Source: Paramecium sonneborni (lineage: Eukaryota; Ciliophora; Oligohymenophorea; Peniculida; Parameciidae). Taken from it: 64,000 nucleotides of DNA. The notes below the pieces were generated by a model. That model saw only the letters and a program-made list of their open reading frames with translations. It did not search any database and was not told the DNA's origin. Positions 11,812-28,753 of this stretch are shown here, one piece after another (the stretch's first letter is position 1; each line of letters starts with the position of its first letter). The DNA lies in assembly GCA_905182985.1 (NCBI GenBank), contig CAJJDN010000018.1:256114-320113 (forward strand). Reading direction: 5' to 3'. The translations under genes were made by a program, and so were the position numbers.

Positions 11812-14800
11812 TCACTTATTTTACTATTATTTTTATTAGAGCCATACCTCATATTATTCTTTAGCATCTTTAATATTTTTAGTCATTTATTCTTATTCTT
11901 ATTGAGTCAATTAGGAGAACAAGGCAGCATACAATTATTAATTATTTTATTGAAGTGTCAAGACTAATTTTTCCATTAATAAAATGGAATCATAATCTTC
12001 TAAAGGACTATCATAAAGTTCAGCATATTCATCATCACCTTCATCATAATCTTCATCATCTTCATCATCATCCTATTCTAAATTTTATATTTTTTCTATA
12101 GTTTTTTTAAAATCCTCTTCTTCTTCTGCTTAATCTTCTTAATCACAAGATTCTTCTTCTTCTCTAAGTTCTAAGATTTTGGTAGATAACCTCACAAACA
12201 ATTTTCCAATTTCTGCAGATGTTAATAATAAATAATTAGGAATTTAAGGAAGCGAATATAATTAACAGAGAGCAAAGATTAATCTATTAATATCCTATTC
12301 ATATTTATAAAACTTTTCCATAGAGAGTATAGTTTATAGGATTTGATCTGTCAATCCTTTGCTATTTAAGTAATTAACAGCAAGGTTTGGATTGTACCAA
12401 ATACACATACATAAAACTCCAATATTAACAATTTTAAATCTATTTGTTTTTTTATCTTTCTAAAATTAGTAAATATAAATAATTACTTATAAATTAGCTA
12501 AAGAAAAGTCAATAATTTATGGAATAAGATTATCTATTTGGCCAGGATAATTTTCTATCAATGCTATTAATATAGTAGTCACTTAATTTTAATCTGTTTC
12601 ATCAGTTCCAATATCAGCTATTACATAAATCTTTTAAAGAAATCTAAAAACTAAAGAAATGAATGAATTTCCAAAGAAATCATTTTGTGTTAAGAATGTA
12701 GCACCTCCTTTTTAAATATAGTTTCTAAAGGATCCTAACATTTAAGAAACAAATTCACTTCCCCAATCTTTTTTACATCCTTCTAACAAAATATATTATT
12801 CTTCTGTTAAACCTTAGATACTATATACATTTGTTTCTTAAGGTATTCCCAATATTATGTAACATAATACTGGATAATAAAACCATAAACCTGGAGTTAA
12901 TTATTTTCTTTTGTATAACATTATATTTAATATCTCTAAAGCTTCATTAATAAAATCACATCCTGTTTCTGTAAGAGCAAAATTAATAATAGGAAAGATG
13001 ACAGATTCTAATTAGGTATAAGAATCTTATTAAAGTGGAGCATTTAGAATTCTTTTAATTGCTTCTAAACATCCAGATGCAGCTAATTCAGCTTCACCAT
13101 CATCATCAGAATCACCATCTCCTTAATTCTATTTTTTACAATATTTTTAAAAAATATTTGCAATATGTGCAGATAATTAATGAGCATATGGAGTTATTTC
13201 ATTTGTAAAATATTTAACAATTTCTTCTAATGACTTAACAATTTTTTCATTATCTATCAATTCCATTAATTTAATGTATATTTCTAAAACCTAACTTAAT
13301 TATGGTCGTATTAAATCTTAGGCTTCTTTATGCTAAAGAATTTAACTAAATGATATTGCTGCTGCAACTCTGACTGGTAATTCTTTATCTAATATACATT
13401 TTGAAATCCCTTAAACAGCTAATTAAATATTTTATTTATTCTTAAATTCAATTGAACCATATTCATTAAATAAATGGCATGCTCGTGCTCTTAAAAATCC
13501 AACTGGATTTTAAAATTCTTGTAGAATATATTTCTCTAAGATTTATTCTAAACCACCCTAAATGGAACTGATTTTTGAAATCTAATGAACTAAACTTTCA
13601 ATACCCCATAATAAGGCTTCCTTTTTAATAAGATCTAAAGGCTAATTAGTTAAGGGATCTATATTTGTACTAAATGCTGTTTAACAATAATTAAGAAAAG
13701 AAATTAACATTAAATTTCCATTTATATCTTTTTATAGACAAACTTCCTATAATATATCATTAGCTGGATTTTTAATATTATAGGTTGAAAGTGAAAAATC
13801 ATCTAATCTTTTAATATATTCTTCAGGATCATTCTTCCATAATTAATCATCTCTATGAGTAAGTTACATCTTTGGAATAGCTATATGGTATATAAGTTTA
13901 TCATAATGAGGTTTTAATAATTCCTTTGTATTATCTAATTTTAAAGAATAAAATAAATATTTTAAAGCATGTAAACAAGTTCTAGGACCTTAAAATTATG
14001 AATTATCTGTTAAAATTTTATAAAAGATTTCCATAAATCCAATAGCATAAGTTGATTTTATATGTTCTGCAAAATCAGCCATATTAGCTTCAACCATTTT
14101 TTTATTTGCAAATTTTTGAATAAATCTCAATACAATTCTGCTAGCCCATTTTTTATTTGTCCAAATGTATGTTTTTTCTCTTCTGGTTTCTTCTTAAGAA
14201 TCTTAAGTTATAGTAGATAATTCAGGAGGTGGAGGAGCTTATATAATTGTCTTAAAATAAAGCATCCATTTAGCTACAGTATTTTAATCTTACATATATA
14301 TTGGCATCATTAAATGTGTAGCATGATGGAATATTTTTAATATTACTTTAACTAATTATCCACTTTATTCATTATAACCTTCTAAGAATTTCTAAAACAA
14401 ACTTTCTAATATTGGAAATGTTGAAGCAACTAATGGTTCTAATGGTTTACGATCATTTTCCAATAAAAATTAATGTACTTCGCATGTACGTCTTAAAGTT
14501 AGTAATGCACTCCATAAGTCTTCATATGAAGTAAAGTTTTGTAATTTGATAACTAGTTATTATACTAATTATGGCCAATCATTAGGAAAGTCTATTGCTA
14601 CTAATTTGTAAATCAAATCTTCATATTATGATCTTAACTTCTTTACTTAAATACATCTATTATGTATTTATTAAACTACCTTGCTAAAGCATCAATTATT
14701 GTTGCTCTTATTACACTTTTCTCTTCTTCACTTACCACAAAATGACCTGGCTCTTTCTTCTCAGCCCAATGCTTTTCTAAAAATGTTTTCAAATTCACTA

Positions 14801-15009
14801 CTGCACTTTATCTTAATAATTCTGGCTATGTTTAATTATCTACTATCCTTAATAATGAAATTGCATATCTAATAATTTTAATAATTTAATTACAATGGTT
14901 GCAATGATGCTTATTTTAATAGAGCCTCTCCATTGTTTACACTCTCTTATGAAGTTCCATATGTTAATTATAAGGCATTTATCAAATATCCTAAGTCTTA
15001 GGTTTGCAT
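11812..15009 (-). CDS. IPO7: Importin-beta family nuclear transport receptor (importin-7/8-like)
   Basis: About 1,040 residues, the size of importin 7/8. The N-terminus has the importin-beta core (ELLRQSAVVNLKTFLEKHW) and the following VIRATIIDAL and DFPNDWPQLV segments, with HEAT-like helices beyond. The family block TNKKWASRIVLRFIQKF aligns with KCKKWALHILARLFERY of importin 7. The C-terminal acidic stretch (DEDYDEGDDEYAELYDSPLE) corresponds to the acidic loop of these receptors. They carry ribosomal proteins and other cargo into the nucleus with Ran. At least two small introns occur near the 5' end. An in-frame TGA just upstream of the ATG fixes the start. Confidence 0.85.
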
Positions 15010-15112
15010 TCACGAACTAATTTTTAAAATTTATTTTAAAATTTTTCAAAAATAAAAATGCGCTAAAATAACTTCAATATTTATTATCCTTATAATAATT
15101 TTATCATTCTAT

Positions 15113-15308
15113 TCATTTATTCTTCTTATATGAAATAAGATAACCTCAAATTTCAAAAAAGTCTTTCACAATCATCTTCAAAATTATTAAATTTAATCTC
15201 ATCAATGATAATTTTTATCATATAGACTGGTTTAGAAATTAGGTACTACACACTTTCAATAAATTTAATTGCTTCATTAGAACTTTCATATGAATAATAT
15301 TAAGACAT
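15113..15308 (-). CDS. Small hypothetical protein
   Basis: Unrecognised. The ATG at 15308 opens a Ser/Tyr-rich start, then IKFIESVQYLISKPVYMIKIII and an acidic FNNFEDDC segment. Without splicing it stops at TGA 15155-15153 (51 residues); removing a possible 25-nt GT...GAG intron extends it to 15113. Codon use looks coding, but the 3' end is uncertain. Confidence 0.35.
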
Positions 15309-15696
15309 TGTATCGTCAATTATGTTAAAAAATCAGTACGAGAATAGAGAATTTCGTATTTTTAGTGTTATTTATATTATAAATTTTGATTAAATCATAA
15401 TTGAAATTAAAATAAATGGATTTATGAATTTAGCTCTGATTTTTAATAAGTCAAAATGATTATAAGAATACATGTTTTAGAATAAAGATAAGAATGTTAA
15501 GAATCATAGGTTAGAATAAAATGAATTAATTTCTAATAATGTAAAAATTGCTTTTGTTTTATAGATATTTAGTTTTAATCTTTTATTTGATCTAAAAATA
15601 GTTTAGGATAAGCAAATAAATAGTGGAATAATCAGAAAGTAATTTTTTGCTTGAAATCTATTTAATTAAGTATTCTTTAATAATTTATTTATAATT
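15309..15696. other. Intergenic region upstream of the NEMF gene
   Basis: About 390 bp between two divergent genes. AT-rich, no coding frame supported and no RNA gene seen. It must hold both promoters; no specific motif could be picked out. Confidence 0.5.
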
Positions 15697-18600
15697 ATGA
15701 TGAAAAACAAAATAAGACTTACAGCTCTTGACATAATGGCCTTGGTGGCAGAACTAAAGCAAAAGTTGATAGGAACAAGGTAGGAAAATTGAATAATAAA
15801 AAGGCTTTCAAATATTTACAATATTGATTCGAAGACATATGTTTTTAAATTTTCTGTCCAGGAATCGAAGTCTTATTTAATAATTGAAAATGGATTGAGA
15901 TTTAACCTTTCAGATACGATAGAGAAGAATAAAGTACCATCTGGATTCACAATGAAATTTAGAAAATTTTTAAGAAGCAGAAGATTAGAAAGCATAGAGT
16001 AGATTGGAGTAGAAAGAGTAGTAGTATTTACATTTGGAAGGGAAGATCATACATATTATTTAATATTGGAATTATATTCTTAAGGAAATATAATACTAGC
16101 AGATAAAGATTACAGAATAATTTAATTGACAAGATAACATGAGTTTTCAGAGAATGTGAAGTATAGAATATAAAAATGATTAGGGTTGCACCTAATGAGA
16201 TATATCCATTTGAATATACAGCAACAAATTATTTAGAGAAATTTGATACATCAATGGAGAGAATAGTAAAGGTGATAAGTGAGAAGCCAGGATAGAAGTT
16301 AAAAGAAATAGTATTTAAATTGGTGCCTTGTTTACATTAGGCATTGACAGATGATATAATTTAATAGTTAAAAATGAATTAGAATGAAAAGATAGTGAAT
16401 CAATATGAAAATGTAAAGAAAGTAGTAGATTATGCAATGGATTATATAAATAAATATCGAGCATAGGCATAATATAAAGGCTATTTATGTGCAAAGGAAG
16501 CGCCTAAAGATGCAGAATAGAAGCCAAAGTTTTTTGATTTTGCTGCTGATAAAGCTGCTTACTATGAAGGGAAATATGTTATAGAAACACCAACATTTAA
16601 TGAGGCTGTTCATTAATACTTTTTAGTAGTAGATAGATAAGAAGAAAATAAATAATCAATTGAAGATATAGCATGGAAGAAATTTGAAAATATTAAATAG
16701 GATCAAATGAGTAGAATTTAAAAATTGTAAGCAGAATAGGATGAATATATAATTAAAGCAGGACTTATATAAGAAAATATTGATGATGTGTAAGCTATTA
16801 TCGACATTATCCAAAAGATGATGGATAATGGAATTCCCTGGGACAAGATTTAAAGGATGATTAATGATAGCAAAAAAGAAGGAAATCCACTTTCTAATAT
16901 GATAGGAGGAATGAATTTGGTATTAATAGTATATTATTTTATAAGAAATAAAATAAAGTGACAATATTGTTAGGAAATAAAGATGATGAATATTCTGACT
17001 TGATTTAAATAGAAATTGATATTACTTAATCTGCTTATTAAAATGCCAGAAAATATTATGAAAGTAAAAAGAAAATAGAGACAAAGAATTAAAACTAAGG
17101 AAGCTGTAGAATAAGCATTAAAATAAGCAGAGAAGACTGCATTGAAAGAGATAGAGAGAGAAAAAAACAAAATATAGAAAGTGTAAAATTAAAGAAAAAA
17201 GTATTGGTTTGAAAAATTTTATTGGTTTATTTCATCTGATGGATATTTAGTAATAAGTGGTAAGGATGTATAATAGAATGAAATGATAGTTAAGAAATAT
17301 ATGAATAAAGATGATATTTATATGCATGCTGATATTTATGGATCAGCCTCAACAATAGTCAAGAATCCTAATGAAGTTCCTATTCCTGAATCAACTATTA
17401 TGTAAGCAGCCACGGCTACAATTTGCAGATCTAAATCTTGGGATGCCAAAATTGTTGTTTCTGCATGGTGGGTACATGCATCTCAAGTTAGTAAAGGTGC
17501 ACCAACAGGTATGAATATACCAGCTGGTTCTTTTATGATTTATGGAAAAAAGAATTTTATTTATCCTCCTAGATTAGAAATGGGTTGTACTATTTTATAT
17601 CAATTGGATTAAGAAAGTATTAAAAGACATGAAGAAGAAAGAAAAAAAAAATTAAGAGAAGAATAATCTTAAGTTGATGAATCTGAATAAAATGAATCTG
17701 AAATTACTGAAAAAAATATTCTTGATTCTGACAATGATGATAATGATGAGAATCCAAATGATAATAAAGATGAATTACTTGACCTTTCAAAAACAAATTC
17801 TGTTTAAACTATTCAATAAGGTGATAAAGAATATACAATTGTTGAAGTCAATCCTAATGCAAGAATTATATAATAAAGAAATGATAAAAAATAAAAAGAA
17901 AAAGATTCTTAACAAAATTAATAGATTTAATAATAATAATCTAAATAATAATAATAGTCTAAATAGTAATAACAACCTAAATAATAATAATAATAATCTA
18001 AATAATAATAATAACAAAAATAAAATATAAAAGAATCTGATAATGATAGCTCTGATGATGATAAAAAAAATTAAAAGAATCCTAAGTCTTAACAAGTTAG
18101 AGGCAAAAAAAATAAAATGAAAAAAGTTAAAGAAAAATATGCTGATTAATCAGATGAAGAAAGAGAATTGAGACAAAAGCTTATGGGAGCAACATATATG
18201 AAAAATGAAGTCAAACCAGATAAAAAAAAGAAAGATAAAGATAAAAATGAACCTAACAAATAAAAATAGGAATAAGATTAAACTTAGTAATAATAATAAG
18301 ATTCATAAGTAAAAGATAAAGAGTACTATAAAAAATAATAATATAAATAAGAATCTATTACAGAAAAATTACTTAAATAATAAGGAATTGAAGTTACAAA
18401 ACCAGATAATAATTCAGATTAATAAATTTAATAAATTTTAGAATAAAAAGTGGAATAATAATAATAATAATAATAATAAGAATAATAAGAATAATAAGAA
18501 TTAGAAGGACAATAAGTGTAATAATAAGAAGTTATTTAATAATAAGGACCTGAAAATCCAGTTAATAAATAAGAAGAATTAGATAGTGATGATGAAAAAT

Positions 18601-19033
18601 AAGAAAAATAACCTGAATAAGAGGAAGATAATATTGAATATACTGAAATGCAAAAACTTGTCTCCTATTTATATGCTGATGGTAACAATATTCAGAATAA
18701 TATTTTAGATAAATATTTGAGTCTTATACCGATGGTTGCTCCTTATTAAGTTATAGGAAATAATAAGTTTAAAATTAAAATGGCACCAGGTTCTTTGAAA
18801 AAAGGAAAAGGTATTAATTCATGATAAATATTTTAGCTGGTAAAGAAATATTAAATTTCTTCTTGGCTAATAAGGATGTTACTAATCAAGAAAGATAATT
18901 ATTGAAAATGATTACTGATGAAGAGATTGTCTAAACTATGTTATCTGGAGTTAAATTAACAGGAGTTGGAATGCTTTAAATGAAATAAAAAGAGAAATAA
19001 TTAAAGAAGCAATAACCTAAAAAAAATAAATGA
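15697..19033 (+). CDS. NEMF: NEMF/Rqc2 ribosome quality-control factor
   Basis: Rqc2/NEMF binds stalled 60S subunits, recruits Listerin and drives C-terminal tail addition. The start reads KIRLTALDIMALVAELKQKLIGTRL, the NFACT-N domain. The NFACT-R (DUF814) domain follows as WFEKFYWFISSDGYLVISG, then MHADIYGSAS and SAWWVHASQVSKGAPTG. A long Gln- and Lys-rich insert (about 17,870-18,600) is unusual. The C-terminal NFACT-C ends VKLTGVGMLQMK. Introns of about 23-26 nt are clear, including 24 nt after codon 15. Near 17085-17098 a +1 shift is needed between YYESKKKIETK and TKEAVEQALKQ with no good intron: probably a base error. The ATG at 15697 is followed by a second ATG; either may be used. Confidence 0.93.
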
Positions 19034-19431
19034 GTTAAATAGAAGAGTAATTAATTATGTAATTTATAATAATAAAAATATCATTATAATTTTATTTTTT
19101 ATTAATCAGAATTGACTTTTTTCTTTCTCAATTATTATTTGTTATTATTAAGTCTTGATCATAAATTTATTAGGTTTTGAAGAAAAAAAATTGCTTTGAA
19201 TTAATTACTTCTTATTATATTTTAAATTGAACTAATCGTAACTTTAAAGCTCAAATTGATTTATTTATTGTGGCCTTTAAAATCGGATGACTTAAATCTT
19301 AAAATTTTCAAGTTTCCAAAAGTATACACAATTAATTCCATTGCTTAATATTTAAAAGTAAGATTGCTTACGTAATCAGAAGAAAAAAAAGCATAGATAA
19401 ATTACATGAACTTTTTATTAATAATCTATCT
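19034..19431. other. Intergenic region, nothing recognised
   Basis: About 400 bp of AT-rich sequence after the NEMF stop. No protein-like frame and no RNA gene seen. Confidence 0.5.
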
Positions 19432-19986
19432 ATGAAAGTGAGTAACAATGCTTCTAACTCAAATAACTTCAAACTTAGAATTTTCTTAAAATCCCAATCC
19501 AAGGGTGAGTCATCATCTTTATATACAATTTTAAAATCTTAAAAGTTTGTCTTTGGTGATGATGAGAAAAATCATAAAACCTCAAAACCATTAATTCTTT
19601 ATGATGATACATCAGAAAGGTAAAAGTCAACTACAACTTCATCATGCTCATCAAACTTAAAGAAATTAACGAAAAGAATAACACAGTTAACTGATTCAGA
19701 AATAAATGTCTAAACCCCATACAATTTTTACTAAATTATTGATAATTATTATGACTAATATATAAATATACATTTTCAGAAAAAGGAATGTTTTTCGTAA
19801 GAAAAAACTACAAAAAAAATAGAAAGATTATACACAGAGCAAAGTGAATTAAAAACAAATAAATAAAAACAATTAAAATAATATTTAACTTAAGCCTAAA
19901 ATTTTAATAAATCGGAAAATACAAGTGTGAAACAAAAACTAATCAGATATTGCAAAAAAAATATAAAAAATACTCAAACAAATTGA
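19432..19986 (+). CDS. Hypothetical Ser/Lys/Asn-rich protein
   Basis: Unrecognised. A single exon of 184 residues from ATG 19432 to TGA 19984-19986. The first half is rich in Ser, Asn and Lys with a short acidic patch (FGDDEK) and several SxS/TTTSS clusters; the second half is a Lys/Glu/Gln/Asn helix likely to be coiled coil. Codon use is even and typical of the window (CAA, TAA and TAG all used for Gln), supporting a real gene. No domain is seen. Confidence 0.6.
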
Positions 19987-20255
19987 CTTTTTCATTGATA
20001 TTATAAATAATTATTTAGCTAAATTAAATTTTTTAATTCAATAAATTTTATGATTAGATTACTAATTCTAATTACCATAATAATCTTTTATATAAAATCT
20101 TAAGATATTAAAATAAATAAGGATAAACTATAAATTAAAAAAAATGATATCAATTAACAATTAAAAGATATAGATTCTTGTTTATGATGAGAAATTAAAA
20201 AGTCTTATTTTTATAATAATTTATAATAATTTATAATTTATTTGAATTATCTATA

Positions 20256-23084
20256 TCACAAATCCTCAATTGTTGGTTCTCCGTCTCCTTAGGTTTGACT
20301 ATCCTATTAATCTTAAAAATTATCTTCCTATTATTATTCTTATTATGATTATTCTTTTTCATCTTATTAATTTTATTATTCTTGTTTTGAATTGTTACTT
20401 GAATCAGTTGTATCAGATTCAGATTCTTTTTTGTTTTTTTATTTCTTTTCCTCCTTTTTCTTTTTCTCTTCATCCTTTTATTCTTGGGTCTAATAATAAT
20501 ATTTATAATGAATACCTTTTTTGGTTTAGGAATAGCTTTTAATTTAGTGTATTCTTCACTGACTTTATCCATTTTTTTCTTCAATTCTTCAATTAAAAAC
20601 GCTGGATCTTAATGTAATTCCCTTTTTTCTTATTCATCTAATTTAGTTTTCAACCATTCTGTTGTATTTGTAAGATGTCCTAAAAACTTAACTTTTTTTT
20701 CTTCAGGAATCCAAGGCATAGTAGAGTTAAGAGCATTTGCTTTTTTATGGAAATCAGTCAACTTTGTAATAGTTTCATTAATAGCTTAAGGTCTAGCTTT
20801 AGCTTCATCTAATCTAACTTAAATAGGCTTTAATCTATTTTGATAAAAATAATAATTACAAATTATTTAATTAAGTAAACTTAGTATTGAATTTTTCAAA
20901 ATCAGCTGTCCAAGCTTCATCGCTATCAAGATATTCAGCATGTTCTTCAATTGTCTTTAAGATTTCAGTTCTTTCAGTTTCAGTTGATGCCTTTTAGAAA
21001 TATTCAGCATCTTTAACTTCTCTAACTGTATAAATAAGTGATTCTAATTTATTTTTAATTTCACTTAATTTTCTACTATTTTCTTCTGCTGTTTCAAATT
21101 ATTTAATAATTTTTTTTGAATCATCTATTTCTTATTGATTTAATCCTAATACAACATGATGTGTTATAGTATAATTGATAGGGAATGTATGTATAATTTT
21201 TTATTTTTTGAATTTTGGTTCTTCAACAATAGGTTCTTATGGTTCTTCATTAATTTAAGTAGTCTCAACTTATTAAACTTATTCTTCAGATATATCACCT
21301 TCTTCACTTGTTTCATTATCCTAGGTTTCAGCTTAATTTGTAGCTTGAGATTTTGGCTATGATGAAGTTGTATTAGTTGTAGTAACATTAGGTTTAATTT
21401 CAATGAGTTTAATTTCTTCAACTTTCATTTCTGCACTTTCTAGTTTAATAAATTCATTTGAAGTAGCTTTGAATGTAAGTGAGATTTCTGGTTTACTGAA
21501 ATTAAGTTCTGTTGCATTAGTAATATTATTTAGATGATATGAAATTAATTGAGATTTCTATCCATCTTTTTCAACAAAGATGTCTAATCTTAAATTTTTA
21601 TCATATGAGAATTCTAAAGAACGAGTACTTCCATATTTCTTTTTATATCCAAATAATGAGAATTCTTTATGATAATCATCTTCATTAACACCATTAATTT
21701 CAATTGAGCTACTGAAACTAAAACCATCAGTCAATTAAACTGGTCTAACTTTGAATGAATGAGATAAATTGGCAGCATGAAAAGCAGCACCAAAAGCCAT
21801 AGATTCATCTCCATTTAAATGTGTTCCTACTTCTACATTTCCAAAATAATTTGATAACACTTATTAGATTTTTGGAACTCTAATGCCTCCACCTATTAAT
21901 TCTACAATATTAATATCCTCTTTTGTTTTATTGCTTTTTTCTAATACATAATTAATTGGATCAGTTAATTATTGAAGTTTATCTTCAAATAATGCCTCAA
22001 AAGTTGATCTTTAAATTGATGTACTATAATCTTCTCCATCAATTAAACCTTCCAAATAAACTTAAGTATCTTTATTTGCTGATAAGATTTCCTTGTATTT
22101 ATTAGCTGCTCTCAATAATTTATTCATTGCTTTAGAATTAGTAAAAATGGATTTTTTTCCTTTTCTTGATGGTTAATTGTCGAATTCTTTGGCAAAATGA
22201 TTTGCTAATAAAATATCTAAAGATTATCCTCCTACATTAGAAACTGAATAATCAGCAAGAACTCTTAATGTTTCAATCTTTTTCTTTTGAGCATCAATAG
22301 CTTAGAATTCTACTAAAGAAACTTGTATATTATATGAGCCTATATTATAAAATAAAGCAGTATGCTTATTCTCATCTTAACGTTCAAGAGCATAATATAA
22401 GGCAGCAGCTGTGTTTTCATTAATAATTCCTAAGACTTCTAATTCTGCTAACTATGCAGCTGATTTTAATGCTCTAAAAAAAAATATTAAATTTTAAATT
22501 ACGATCTTTAACTTATATTCCATTCACTTGGGACTGTTAATACAACATCTTTGATTTAGATTTAATGATTGAAATCAACTAACTTAGCTATAAATTTAAG
22601 AATCATTCCAGCTAATTCTTCTACCTTAACAATCATAGTGTCTTTTCCTTCTACCTCTACACCATCAACTTAAAAGGCAAAAGTTCCTTCTCTCTAAAAT
22701 TAAGTTGTTTATAACTTTACCTCTTCAATCTCTATTTTAAAATCTTCATAAGACTATTTAGAAATTTCTACGATTTTTTCGTCATTGGCTAATGCTCCTA
22801 AAAATTTGTTTAAGAATGTAAATGTATTTTTAGGTTATTTAGTTTTTTTAGAAGCACCATCGCTCTCATATAAACGCTCCTTGTTATAAAATGCAATCTT
22901 AAGCATATATTATTGATCATACAGCATTTTCTGTTTTACGTTTGCTTGTAGTATTCTCAATGATCGTAAAAGATTTGCCTGGACTTATTAAAACAGCTTT
23001 GATGAATTCAGATCCAAAATCAATTCCTAATACTGCACCATTAGCAATGATTGCCAAGAGACAAAGGAGTAAGTATTTTATCAT
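20256..23084 (-). CDS. HYOU1: HYOU1/GRP170-like ER Hsp70 chaperone
   Basis: An ER-lumenal large Hsp70 that acts as nucleotide-exchange factor for BiP. The start is a signal peptide (YLLLCLLAIIANG) followed at once by VLGIDFGSEFIKA, the ATP-binding phosphate-1 loop of GRP170. A 25-nt intron follows codon 50. The nucleotide-binding domain continues with the usual segments (for example DYSVSNVGG-like and VELIGGGIRVPK regions on the minus strand), then a long C-terminal helical lid with MDKVSEEYTKLKAIPKP and a Gln/Glu/Lys-rich tail. It ends TIEDL, not the KDEL/NDEL usual for retained proteins. Other introns: 29 nt near 22470-22500 and one near 20850. Length about 900 residues. Confidence 0.9.
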
Positions 23085-23277
23085 TAATAAAAATCAATAA
23101 ATATTCTAGAATAAATTAACACCCTCTAATATACACGTGTATTCTGACACCCTGTCTGTTAATTTACCTAGAAGTCTTTTAATTATTCTTAATCAAATAA
23201 TTCAAATCTATAATCATCCTTTTTTTGTATCAAATAACATTGTTTAGATATAATATATATATATAATCTATAAATGC

Positions 23278-24568
23278 TCATTTTCCTAAATGACTAAAAG
23301 GTATAATTATTTTTTTCCATCCAGGATGGTTTTTGGCTAGTTTTCTTGATATCATTTCAGCTAACCAAATAATATTTCTGATTTCTTATTCTTTCAATTT
23401 TAAATAGGCATAAAACACCTAAAGATTGTATATTAAAATACTCCATATGATCCTTATCCATCAAAAGAAAGAGCATAACGTCTACATTCATCATCATACA
23501 TAATATCATCAAGAGTTCTAATTTAATTATACAATATTCTAATTACTTTGTTTATACATTAAACTCTTCTCTTTTTAAAGGATCAGGTGCATCCTTCAAT
23601 AAATCTCTATAATTATCACAACCTTTCACTGCTTCTCTTAAAGCATCCAATGTCATTGCCTATAAATATACTTTTTCACAATCTGGGTATAAGTTTCCAA
23701 TTGTTGGACATAATTATTTCCTTGTTGTAATAATCTTAGCAGCTGTATTCAAATCTCTATTTCCTATTGAATTGTAAATCACCTAAACTGTTTTAAAATC
23801 TGCTTCAAATTTTAATAATTCTAATAATGCTTCTTAAGAAGTGGGCATCAACTATTTATTAATATTCCTTCATTATACTTCAGATTCGCAGAAAGAATAA
23901 AAATCTTCTAACCACATCTTCTTAAGTGATGTTCTTATATATTCTGGTTTCATTTCTCTAAATAAATTCTAAATATCATTCAATGTTCTATTTTCATGCA
24001 AATTTTCAATTGATTCTTCCAAAAATTTCATAAAATACACTCCTATTGGTGTATCAATTAAAACATCTCTATATAAACTACTATAATCATCTCCTTCCAA
24101 CACTTTAATATTTTTTATTTCAGGAAACCAACCTAATGGATCTATATTACTCAATAATATTTCAATATCAATTTTATTCTTCAATCCTTCTATCATATTT
24201 ACTACATTATCTATCATAAAACGGCATCTATCATTTTAATTGAATATTTTACCTTAAATGGAATAAGTACTTTGTAAGTATTCCTGTGGATTATGCTTCT
24301 ATATATTCAAATTCATCAGCCAATTTCTTCTTTAACCTTTATCTCAATATTGAAGTTGGAATCTAAGGATTATCAGCTTATAAACAATTCTATTTTTCAT
24401 ATCTCTTAATACTTGATAATCGGTTTCCTCTAAAAAGGATTTTAATTCAGGAATTGAAGCACAATTCTTCATTTATTGATATTAAGCTTCAGTCAAAAAA
24501 CTAGCTCTAAGACCTCTTATTATTGCCTCTGCGTAGCCATCATCCACCCCAAATACACAAAGATCCAT
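23278..24568 (-). CDS. VMA6: V-type ATPase subunit d
   Basis: Subunit d joins the V1 central stalk to the membrane ring of the proton pump. The N-terminus DLCVFGVDDGYAEAIIRGLRA matches the family's FNVDNGYLEGLVRGFK, followed by LTEAQYQQMKNC and LKSFLEETDY. The middle carries IDPLGWFPEIK and VLIDTPIGVYFMKFLEES. The C-terminus has NIIWLAEMISRK, like NIVWIAECIAQ, and ends about 20 residues later. About 400 residues with at least two short introns. The next gene lies 193 bp upstream on the same strand. Confidence 0.92.
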
Positions 24569-25221
24569 TATTATATTTTTTTATTTGTAATAAATTCTTT
24601 ATATAGAATCGAAATTTTTTTTTTTATTCCTTTAAAAAATACAATAGATTCATAATTCTTAATTTTTTTATATTAACTAAATAAGTTTTTTTTTGTTTTT
24701 CTTTTTTCAACTAAAATTAAAAAATGAACAACCTTGCAATTGAGTTTTAAAATTCTTAATCCAATTTTATTGTATAAATAACAAGATAAAGATATTACGT
24801 TATTGAATATATAAATTATAAATTTTAGAGAAAAAATAATTGGAGTATATTATAAATTTAGTCTATTTCTTTTTAATCCATTTAGGAAATTACTTTCACA
24901 AAAATATAATGAATGAATACGTGTATATATTGAATTATTATTTAAATCTTTATATAATATTTAATATATTATAAAAATTTATTTAGGTAATATAAATTTA
25001 AAACTTATTTTGTATATTGTATTAATATTCATAATTTTTTTTTTTTAGGAAATAAAACTAAAATGATTAATGGAGTCATTTCAATCTATGGATTGAATGA
25101 GAGTAATTTTATGTACGTGGCTAATAATTTTGATGATGTGACAAAACTTGCAGGATTTTGAGATTATAAAATATATTTAATATAATTTTGATAATAGATA
25201 TTATTTGATTGTATATAAAAA
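24569..25221. other. Intergenic region with one tiny ORF
   Basis: About 650 bp between the V-ATPase d start and the end of the SCYL2-like gene. It is AT-rich except for 25063-25161 on the plus strand, where an ATG-to-TGA frame of 32 codons (starting MINGVISIYGLNESN) has clearly higher complexity than its surroundings. It could be a real micro-peptide, an exon of an unresolved gene or a gene fragment; nothing decides between these. Confidence 0.35.
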
Positions 25222-28713
<3,492 letters not shown>

Positions 28714-28753
28714 TATATAATTATTATTTATAAACAAAATGATTATAAGAAAT

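Noticed and set aside
17787..18095. Leu/Ile-rich minus-strand ORF
   Set aside because: Complement of the NEMF polyGln insert.
20231..20584. Basic minus-strand ORF of 117 codons
   Set aside because: It is the HYOU1-like C-terminus read without splicing and out of frame; a 26-nt intron gives the Glu/Gln-rich tail instead.
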